Source of the DNA: Zarea fungicola
Taxonomy: Eukaryota > Ascomycota > Sordariomycetes > Hypocreales > Cordycipitaceae
NCBI GenBank assembly: GCA_900169235.1
Contig: FWCC01000465.1
Location: 1-40,417 of the forward strand
DNA: 40,417 bases
Direction of reading: 5' to 3'
Shown here: positions 31,619-40,417 of the stretch, in pieces
Numbering within the stretch: the stretch's first letter is position 1
Layout: every line of letters starts with the position of its first letter
Position numbers and translations under genes: made by a program
The notes under the pieces: model-generated
Seen by the model: only the letters and a program-made list of their open reading frames with translations
Databases searched by the model: none
What the model was told of the DNA's origin: nothing

Positions 31619-33354
31619 CTATTTCTTATCCTCTGAAAGCCTGCATTAGCCGAGACATGCGGAGATAATGGAAAATTTGAGAGTGGTAGTAGGTTTGTAT
31701 TACGTCGAATCGGTGACTGTGAGGCTGTCTGATTGAGATCTACAAACTGAGATTTTACTATGGGATCCCGCTACATGGGGTAAAATGGCATAAGACCATG
31801 CCAAGAACAGAGGAGTTGCCAGAGATAGACAGGAAAGCCAGAAGTACGTTTCTATTTTTTGAAATAAGTAGAGCTGGCTTGCACTTAAAATTATAGTGAT
31901 AATTATTCGGAAAGCAACCTGCTTAGAACGTGAGATCGGAGGCTATTACGATGCCCGAGTACCACCGCTGACATTGATGTAATCAAACTCGTTGTCTTTC
32001 CGGGAAGCTCTCATATTGAGCAATATGAGTTGGAGAAATTGTATTATGGCACTGTAGTGTTTGATGTAAATCAATGGTTCTCTAAAAGAGAATGTGAGCA
32101 TTGGATATCTCCGTATACTTCAACATTGCCGGCAGCTTGCCGCCACCTTGATGACCGCTTGCGTCCTAGCCTCACGCCACTTCAAATCACTGCAACCCTG
32201 CCAGATATAAAAGAGGCTTGACATTTCCACTAACAGCACCTCTGATGTACAGTTGTTCGTACCTATCATGACTGGCCTAGTTCATGTTTGCTTATCACCA
32301 CCATTCAAAATGAGGGCTGGAGCCGTCAGACGTGGCGACAGGCACAAAGCAGCTGCTTCATTTTGTTTCTTTCAACTTGCCATGTCTCGAGTCCGCGAGG
32401 GCTGGCATAAACTCTTGAAAAGGAAAATAATCGCTCAGCAGCTGCGACGTTTTTGTGGGTTTCTTTTTCTTTTGTAAATTTACTCAAGGCCAGTCATTGT
32501 ATTTGTAGTCATGGTATATGAACCGGCTGTTTGTTCGACGTGCAGTCAGCGCCAGGTAATTAAAGTGTTGTCTGGTCGAACTAATTTCATTCCCCTGTTC
32601 CCGAGAACGAAAGTTTGTTCGAGTCAAGATGATTGTCGCACTTAACTAAAAACAGCGCCATTCCACGAGGTAATCTTTGCCAAAGCGGAGATGGAGATAA
32701 TAACAGGTACTAAACCCGAAAAAATTCTTACGCCCGGTGACTAAATAGCCAATAGGGTTCGCTAGCTAAGCAACTTGACGTGTCTAAAATTAGAGTCTTT
32801 GCCTCCTTCTTGCCGATACCCGACTGTCCTCCCATTTCTGCTACAGCTCGTGTTTGTTCCTTGATAGCACGGATTCTCGCGCAGGGCTTTTATCAAGTGG
32901 CGGGCTTGAAGGCTAATCTCTGAACTGTTTAGTGTTCCATCTATAGCCGCTAAAGCGGCACCCAATATTTGCGCACAAGTGTTAGTGGTACGTGAAGTGA
33001 GAAGTACTATGCTGTTTCTAGTCGTTGTTCAACCCACCAGTGGCCAATAAGGCATCGTGCTTACCTGTAACGCGCTATTTAACCTTTTAGGCGGAATTCC
33101 AGTGATGATAACTGTCTGCCCAACTGCTTTGTCCGGTTACATAAATAACTAGCCAGGGGCCAGTCTGTTTGCCGTTTTTCCCTTGGGTTGTAAGGCCAGG
33201 GGCTCACTTTGAAGGGGCTTATTTATGCGCTTTGCTTATGAATAAACCGTATTATAACCACACTACGAATACACAGTAGCAGGGCAACCGAAGTGATACT
33301 TGAGCCATTCAAAATAATAACGTGGGCTCATCAGTATTTCAGCCACTAGTAATA
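31619..33354. other. Intergenic, sulfotransferase relic to flavin monooxygenase
   Basis: This is 1.7 kb with no recognisable gene. A CCAAT box (33044-33048) lies about 310 bp upstream of the monooxygenase start and may belong to its promoter. Frames at 32030-32221 and 32253-32477 are short and featureless. Confidence 0.5.
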
Positions 33355-35398
33355 ATGGAACTGTTTGACTGTGTCGTGATTGGCAGCGGTAAGTCTTGCT
33401 ATCAACACCTTCTCGCAGCTTTATCCTTCACGCCTGTGCCCTGACCCTCGGGAGGAGAGGAGTAGGGAAAAAGAGCATGGGAAAAGGGATTGGAAATCAC
33501 TAACAGACATCGGATTATAGGAATCTATGGCTTGGGGGCCGCCAAGCAATACCATGCCCTCCACCCAGATAAATCGCTGGCCATCTATGAGGCACGTCCT
33601 TGTCTTGGCGGAACCTGGTCTGAAGAACGCGTGTACCCAACCCTCAAAACAAACAATATGCTTGGCACATTTGAATATCCTGATTTTCCTTTCAATCCAG
33701 AAGCCTTCAAGCTTCAGCCAGGCAAGGATCATATTCCTGGAGAGGCGGTAAACGCCTACTTTGAAGCATATGCTAAAGCCTTCGGCATTGACAAGTACCT
33801 GCATTTCAACACAAAGGTCACGGTTGCGCAGCACCAGAGCGAGACAAACAATGGTGGTTGGGTGCTTACCCTGGAAGAAGCCGGAAGTAACAATTGCACT
33901 CCAAGAAATGTTTTCGCGCGTCGTCTCATTGTGGCGACCGGAATGACGTCTGAGCCGATCCTGTCCTCATTCAAGGGTCAGGCGACATATGGTGGCCGAA
34001 TCTTTCATCCCAGGGATTTTGCTGACAACTTCGACACTACAAAGACGGCCAAATGCGCAACAGTCTATGGAACCGGCAAATTTTCCTGGGATGCTGCATA
34101 TTCTTACGCTACAGCTGGTGTGCCAGTCAAATGGGTTGTTCGCTGTAAGTGTTGTGGACCAGGTAAAGGAGCGAACTTGACTAATTACTGAGCGCAGCCA
34201 CTGGTCACGGTCCAAGCTGGGTAAGCCCAAGTCGTGTATCACCTTTTAAGCTATGGCTGGAGAAGCTTGCTCGTGAGTCTTTTACAGATTACCACAGTGA
34301 TGGCTAGCGGTCCTTCACGAAACCTAACCTCAGATCTTAGATACAAGGCTCATGACCTGGTTCAGTCCGTCCATTTGGGCAGAAACCGACGGTTTTCCTC
34401 GAATTCAGGGATTTCTCCAGCGCACATGGCTTGGCCAACTACTCGTCAACCTCATCTGGAAAATTATTGCCAGCGATGTCATTCAAGGCTGTGGCTTCGA
34501 CAAGCATCCCGAGACAGCTAAACTGAAGGCCTGGCTCCCAATTATGTACGCAGCTGCTAGTCTCAGTATCCTCAACTATGAACAGGATTTTCTTAAACTA
34601 GTACGCACAGAAAAAATCAAGGTTTACATTGCAGATATTGAGAAGTTAAGCCCCGGCCAGGTACACTTGACGGACGGCACGTCATTCGAGTCTGACGTCC
34701 TGATGGCGCACACTGGCTGGCAGCACTTGCCTCCTATAAAGTTCTTGCCAGAGGGTATTGAAGCTGAACTAGGGCTGCCACATTCTCGAACGGATGGCGA
34801 ATGGGATCCTGATGTGGGCGAGCAGGCAGAACTAATCGAGCGTGCTGACAATGAAATCCTATCCAGACTCCCTTTACTCAAGAACCAGCCTCAGTTTCCC
34901 AGCTATGTCTCTACAGTGAAGACAAATGGAATTGCAGATTGCAGCCCCAAGCTTCAGACCAGCTACATGCTCTATCGCTTCATGGCACCTCAGTCAGCTA
35001 GGCTAATACGCTATCATGACATTGCTTTTTTGGGTTTGACGTGTAACTTGAGTGCAATGACTACGGCACACATTGGCGGCCTCTGGATTAGTGCATATCT
35101 GCATGGCCAGCTCACCAATAACCCTTCAATTATCTCTGCAGACAAAACTGCATATGAGAAACTACAGTACGAAAATGTACTATATAACCGGTTTGGTCAT
35201 TGGCGCCACCCTGTTGACTGGGATCGAAAGGCTCCTTGCTTTGTCTTTGACGCTGTTACCTATTTCTCCATTTTACTTCGGGACTTGGGTCTAAAAACGC
35301 ATAGGAAGGGCAACCTATTTAAAGAAATTGTCAGCGCATACGGAGTGGAAGACTACCGCGGTATAAACAATGAATGGGCAGCGGCTAGAAGCATATAA
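33355..35398 (+). CDS. Flavin-containing monooxygenase, 4 exons, 596 aa
   Basis: Exons 33355-33388, 33521-34144, 34198-34272 and 34341-35398 join in frame (1791 nt). The first exon is only 34 nt and ends inside the FAD-binding glycine motif, which is completed by exon 2 to give VVIGSGIYGLGAAK (residues 7-20). The remaining fingerprints of class B flavin monooxygenases are present: EARPCLGGTWSEE, the FKG...FHPRDF signature (about 162-178), and the NADPH-binding VYGTGKFSWDAAY (about 193-205). The third intron has two possible acceptors; only the later one (34340) gives the usual KLAHTRLMTWFSP. The enzyme oxygenates an N, S or carbonyl centre of a small molecule using NADPH and O2. The substrate is unknown. 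No membrane anchor is obvious. No biosynthetic cluster core enzyme lies next to it. Confidence 0.92.
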
Positions 35399-37182
35399 CT
35401 GTTGCCTCCAATCATTGTTGCCTATTAGACAGCTATATTAGAGGACGCCAAGTTTATCATTTTCTCAGGAACTTCTTCAACTCGACTACTATTGTGGGCC
35501 TAAATATGTTAGTTCATAATATACGTCACAGTAAAATAGGTGTTTTGTGGATTGGATTTGAATTGCGCATGCCGCATACCTGCACCACGCCATTCACACA
35601 GTTGTGGCAACTCTCACTATGAGGTACGGCGCGAAACTTTGAGGATTATACCCAGGATTCAATTTCTCCATAAGCTAATTCCAAATTGTTGAGCAAACTT
35701 TACTCACCACAAGATAAAGCCTGTGGATGACAGAAATCTAACCAGATTAAGGAGTGCGGGGGAGTGACTCCATGATGTGGTGTCCGTAGTGTACGGCCTG
35801 CCCTTTAGCGCCCGTAGTCTGTCCGTAGCCAATCTATATCGCTCGTACTATCAGAGCAGAGTCCGTCAAGCTACTCGATCTGCTTAGTAGGTTTAGACAG
35901 ACCATATCAAGAGTTCCATACTACCAAGGGGCGTTGAACATTTCTGGGTCGAATTGTAGTTATAGTGCACAAGCTCCTTCACTGGCCTAGCCGCATAGCT
36001 ACAGATTGGCCTTGGCCGCGTTTACCAGAATCACACTCCTGAGGGTGGTGGGGCGCGTGAAAAGAAGCGAAGGGAATTCCAGCAATTTGACTAGTAGATT
36101 CTAGTCTATTAGTAAATAAACTCATCTATTCTGCATGTATATAAAGACCAAGTTCAATAGCTCGGCCTTCTATTGCTATATAAATACTGTGTTATGTACA
36201 CTAAAATAGAGAGTGTCAAGAGAATTACCCTGGGCTTAGCATCCGCGGCCTAACTTGAAATCAGTAAATGGACGGCGACGGCAGCTTGCTATATGAGAAC
36301 TTAGGAATGGCACCGCTGAGAGTCTCGATCGCACATTCTCACTGAGCTAAACATAACAGAACTCTTTGTGGCTTCCTTAGAATTCTATGCTAAGCCTGTG
36401 GTTAAGCGCGGCGGTCTTTGGTAGATAAGCAGGAGCTTGGATATTATCCTTCTTGAGTGTTGCATAGACTATAGAGCAGCCAATTAAGTGCATTATCTTC
36501 TATCTAAAAGCTTTTTATAGATCATGAAACTTAGCCCCAAGCCGAGGTAAGAAGAGGCCAAACACGAGCTTTCAGATTCCCTATGTCTATGATGGTCGAA
36601 TGCAATTGTCAACTGTAATGCTGTAGTTGACTCGTTGAACAGGCTAAAAGCCCCAAACTCCACCAGGTCGCACCTACGGCAAGCGCAGGGAGCCGTCTCG
36701 GGCCGGCGCTTTCCAGAACATACACTAATTCTGGCTGGCTTTGCCAAGAGCGTAGTTGGCTATCATTCATCAAAGATCCACAAAGAATTTGGTGCTGACT
36801 GAGCCTTCGGCCAACAACCGTGGTGCAGGATAACCGACGCTCGTTAAAAAGGGCAATAATAACTCCCCACAGAGATTTTTCTGAGCCGGGGTCTTGATGA
36901 ACTGAGTGGAAAATTTAGCTAACAACAGAAGAAATGTATGTAGACTGAAATGTGAAAAGTTTACATATACTTCAGTGAAGGTTCATCTAAACCCTATTTG
37001 CACGTAAGTTTAAGGCAAGATAATCCTTGGCAACTTCAAGCTTCAGATTTAGAGCGGGCTGAGTCAGCAATGCTCGATTCAGTTGCGTAAACTATTTCTT
37101 CGCCACGTAAAACATTGGCAGATAAAGTTCCCTTGCAACCGAAAATCCACCATACTACAACTCATGCATTTATAACCTAGTA
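35399..37182. other. Intergenic, monooxygenase to bZIP gene
   Basis: This is 1.8 kb without a recognisable gene. An AT-rich patch lies at about 36090-36210. A minus-strand frame at 36493-36747 has no recognisable domain. The segment 35790-35830 repeats the word TCCGTAG several times. Confidence 0.5.
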
Positions 37183-38042
37183 ATGCCCGAGCCAATGGAA
37201 GAACTTGGCAAGAAAGAGCGCAGAAAGCGCCAAAACCGACGAAACCAGCAAGCACGGCGTAGGTACCCTGCTGACCTTTGTGAGGAGAATAGCCGACTCA
37301 GCCCCGTTTTATAGGAAAGAGACTTGCGGAACAAGCTATTGCCAATGGCCCAACTCAAAAATGGGTCATTTATTCGGCTCCAGCTACGGAATCTGGCTGG
37401 CTAGACAAGTCATGGCCTTCAGAAGCTGTTGAAAACCAGCTCAGGCACAGCCTTCAACCCAAGTTCGACCCAACCGGCCGGTTTCAAGGCCTTGTGGACC
37501 ACAACTTTCTGCAGCATACCCTAGACGAGCAACTATTGACACCTATATCACGGAATAATATTATCAGAGCCATGATTGCAAATGCCACATATCTAGGCCT
37601 TACAATGGCAATGCTGCAGGATGACATTGTTTCGCCATTCAACACCTTCACCGCCGCAGTGTTCGGCACTGCGGAGTTACCACCTGGTCTCCAGCCAACA
37701 ACATTGCAGAAACAGAATGTCCATCACCCATGGCTCGATTTGTTTCCCATACCATCCTTTCGTGAAGCTCTCATTTTTGGTGCCGAATTATATGACGAAG
37801 AAGAGTTGTGTCATGATTTATTCTTCGGACCGAGTGGAGTAAACGAACACCAGGTGGGAATTATCATATGGGGCGAATCATGGGACCCTTTTGCGTATGA
37901 GCTCTCAGAAGCATTTCTTAAGAAGTGGTATTGGCTCATAGGGCACTGTGCAGATATCATTCGCTCGACTAACCACTGGCGTTCGAAAAGTAACCGGGTT
38001 CCAATCAAACTTGCCATGAAGACAAGCATTGAGAGCAGCTAG
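37183..38042 (+). CDS. bZIP/DUF3425 transcription-factor-like protein, 2 exons, 267 aa
   Basis: Exons 37183-37258 and 37315-38042 are joined over a 56-nt intron ending TTATAG. Only this junction restores one frame from the basic region to the main domain. Residues 10-30 form a bZIP-type basic region (KKERRKRQNRRNQQARRKR) with no clear leucine zipper after it. Residues about 130-250 match DUF3425: LFPIPSFREALIF, EEELCHDLF, IIIWGESWDPFAYELSEAFLKKWYWLIG, then IRSTNHWR. Such proteins are common in filamentous ascomycetes, probably nuclear, and mostly of unknown target. It is shorter than many relatives (300-450 residues) because the N-terminal linker is short. It follows the monooxygenase gene on the same strand, but 1.8 kb separates them. 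Confidence 0.9.
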
Positions 38043-39390
38043 CGATAGAATATTTAAATACACATAAAACCCAGTATAGCTAGTCGATTCAATTATTGAT
38101 TGACTACTTCCCAATTGGAACTGCGCTTAGGATGCATACAACGTCAAGGGGCGCAGCTTCGCATGTAGGACAATGTGTCATGTAGCAATACACTGTCAAA
38201 GCTGTCAACGCATAAGCTTCCACTCCCTTACACGGGCCTATGTGCAAGCGTCCACTGCAGACGGTGGCTCCTGTTTGCAATTGTAATAGCTGCGGCAGTC
38301 TGCTCGTACTCGCTATTCAAGCTCGTGGTTTGTCCTTTTGTCTCCGGCATTTCCCAAGTCTACACAGCATTAATACACAAGTCGCTGCAAAGAATGGGTT
38401 CTAGCTAATGGCACCACAATAGATGTGCCTTTGAAGAATTGTCTGCAATCGGTTGGAAGCCCATATTATGGCCATTTTTATACATGAAGATTGGGATACA
38501 ATCAAGCGCTTCATAGTTCTAAATCTATCTCTAGTAACAACTGCGAAACATGCAACACAAACACAAATACAGAATTTCCAGTTTAGATGCGTAAGCCGAC
38601 TCTTCCCGTGCTCAAGGCTGAAAGAGGAAGTCACCTTTGGCCAGTGGACCTCCATGACTCGCTCTCGTCAAGGCCGCAGAGAACACTGTGGCCTTTGCTA
38701 GCCGAGTCCGGAAAGGCATATCAAAGTCCGGGTAAAGAAATAATCCTAGATTAATAGTTCTTTATCCGGCAGGTCCCTTCTCAGATCTCGCAGCGTCTGG
38801 CTTTTGCATTGCTTACGTCGCGAATGTGTGTACGGCACCGTCGCACAGAGACACCTCACTCATTTGCGACGGTGACAAGGCCCACCCAGGCACGCCATCG
38901 CTCCCGGATTACGAGTAAGTTGATACACTGAAGCTCTCAGAAGCCAAATAGATAACCGCAAGAGGATCCACCTACGCTAGCAAGACCCTTTAGGGAACGG
39001 CTTCGTTCCAAACTTGGTGGAAAGCGTGAATTAGGTTGGTGCCAAATTCGTCATTAGACCATCTTTTAGTAACCGCTAGCTCAGCCGATCAAGACTCAAA
39101 CTTCGCTTCATACATCATCAGGCTAGCGTCGGCAACGACAATTACAAGCGTGCCGGTCGAAGATATTTGAAGTAATCACTGCATTAATGCCGGGTATACC
39201 AAAGTTCTAATCGAGTATCTTCTAAGAAATGCTGATCACGGGCGACTTTCTTGAAGTATGCGTTGGTAGTCATGAATTGCTGCCAAGTTGAATTCTAGAC
39301 CAGAGACTTACGTGAGACTTCAAAATACAACTTTAGTTTTAGAGCATCTGTCCTAATAAAGCAAAACTGCGCTAAACTGGTCCAGGGCTA
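38043..39390. other. Intergenic, bZIP gene to transposon relic
   Basis: This is 1.35 kb without a recognisable gene. Frames at 38175-38408 (one hydrophobic stretch) and 38453-38701 have no family resemblance that I can name. Confidence 0.5.
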
Positions 39391-40417
39391 ACGTCAAACA
39401 CCCCCTACCCGGCCATACCCCCTACCTGGTTAGGTAATTTTCGCCACTTCTGCACCCTAACCACCTCACTGCAACCGCGTTTTCTCGCGCTAGAATAATT
39501 ATTTTATATTAAATTTTTTATCTATGTGTTTATTATAGCTGACGCTATCCCCGAACTCTTTTAAAAGGCGATTTAAGATGTTTTAGGTGGCATGAGCTGC
39601 CAGAAGGCAGTGGAGCGCTAGGGAGTTCCTCGGTCAACCCTATAGGCTTAAATAAACGGCATACCGTTATAAAAAGAGGCTAGGGAGCCTTCTCAACGCC
39701 TATTAAGGGCATAGAAAGAGCGACTTTATTACTAAATCCTTACCTAAGATGCCGCCGGCAACCCTCTATTGCATGCTTAAGTCAGAAAGCTAGCTGCTAA
39801 GATCCTTAAGGAAGGGGGTGACTAGGAACTTATTGGAAAGAACTAAATATAGGGTTTTTTAAAGTGTAATCTAGAAGTAAAGACGTTAAGAGGTAAGAGA
39901 CTTAATTTTTAATAGGTAAATGGCGCTTTAACTAATACTATTTAGAAATTCTTTAATATTCTTGTAATTCTAGCTATTAGGGACATCCTACCTTCTAATT
40001 AATATAATATAGATGAAACTAGGCTTATAATAGGGATTAGAGACAACAGTCTAGTACTTAGGTCGTCTATAAAGAAATTCGCATTAAAGAGGCAGTCTAG
40101 GAAACGCTCTTAGACTATAATTATTAAGTATATCTTAGTAATAGGCTTAAAGCTTAGGCCTCTAGTTATTTTTAGGGGAAATTCTATATAAAAATAGTAT
40201 TTTTTAAAGGAATTAGACCTAATTGATGGCTAGAAGTTTATAGCAATGAATTAAGGCTAGATAAACAATGAAATTGCTATTAAGTGGCTTAAGACGGTCT
40301 TTATCCCTAATACTAACTGTAACGATGGCTTAATCGACGTAAGTCACAGTTGGGGTATGCTCTAAAGCAAGTCAGGTTATATCGAACAGTACACTTGTAA
40401 GTATCGTCAAGAGTAGA
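39391..40417 (+). mobile_element. Decayed Fot1/pogo-class DNA transposon (5' part, cut by window end)
   Basis: One frame read from 39538 to the window end carries transposase remnants with many stops. The first is a helix-turn-helix part near 39590-39720 (QKAVER, GVPRSTL, INGIPL, KEAREPSQRLLRA). The second is a D-E-T segment at 40006-40020 (NIDET). The third is EIAIKWLKTVFIPNT near 40270-40315. The last is LID-x-SHS near 40330-40350, which fits the second catalytic Asp region. Because these blocks stay in the same frame over about 800 nt, the damage is point mutation rather than indels. Many stops stand where Gln codons would fit (CAA/CAG to TAA/TAG), as produced by repeat-induced point mutation. 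The left end is probably at 39391, just after a TA dinucleotide, with CCCCCTACC repeats in the presumed terminal inverted repeat. The right end is outside the window. Confidence 0.75.

Noticed and set aside
38175..38870. Possible gene fragments (hydrophobic frame and a short D-G-D-containing peptide)
   Set aside because: I could not match them to a family or connect them by splice sites.
1..40417. tRNA genes, rRNA, CRISPR arrays, riboswitches
   Set aside because: I saw no cloverleaf-like tRNA sequence, no regularly spaced repeat-spacer pattern and no ribosomal RNA core sequence.

Overview
The window is nuclear DNA of a filamentous ascomycete, most likely a sordariomycete and probably of the Hypocreales. 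The evidence is short introns (about 48-187 nt) with GT donors and CTAAC/CTGAC-type branch sites, many secreted carbohydrate- and protein-degrading enzymes, a hac1 gene with an Ire1-type intron, a HET-domain gene, a WSC domain, and a point-mutated (RIP-like) Fot1/pogo transposon at the right edge. I built the exon models by hand from splice signals and reading-frame continuity. No transcript data or database search was used.

Left part (1-6300). A small gene whose product looks like a gasdermin pore-former (885-1793, +) converges on a 1302-residue TPR-CHAT caspase-like protease (1937-5845, -) with an intact His/Cys dyad. This looks like a two-gene regulated cell death or allorecognition module. 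Two short direct repeats about 6 kb apart flank it.

Secreted degradative block (7158-21016). A 10-exon gene (-) encodes a signal peptide, Cys-rich region, WSC domain, a hydrophobic stretch and a subtilisin domain. Divergent from it, a 6-exon gene (+) fuses a GH105-type unsaturated glycuronyl hydrolase to eight tandem 6-Cys repeats and an unrecognised C-terminal domain. A HET-domain protein (16572-18620, +) follows, then a secreted type-B carboxylesterase (19116-21016, -).

Central part (22133-31618). The gene for the unfolded-protein-response regulator Hac1 (-) keeps both frames of its unconventional splicing switch, and a perfect TGACGTCA palindrome lies upstream. Next come a DUF427 protein (26539-27202, -), a TauD-type 2-oxoglutarate dioxygenase (29526-30846, +) and, converging on the latter, a sulfotransferase relic that lacks its N-terminal part.

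Right part (33355-40417). A four-exon flavin monooxygenase (+) and a bZIP/DUF3425 transcription factor (+) are followed by gene-poor sequence and the transposon relic. Long intergenic stretches (1-2.8 kb) separate most genes. The window reads as an accessory chromosomal region (self/non-self recognition, secreted hydrolases, small oxidative enzymes) with hac1 as its one core regulatory gene.
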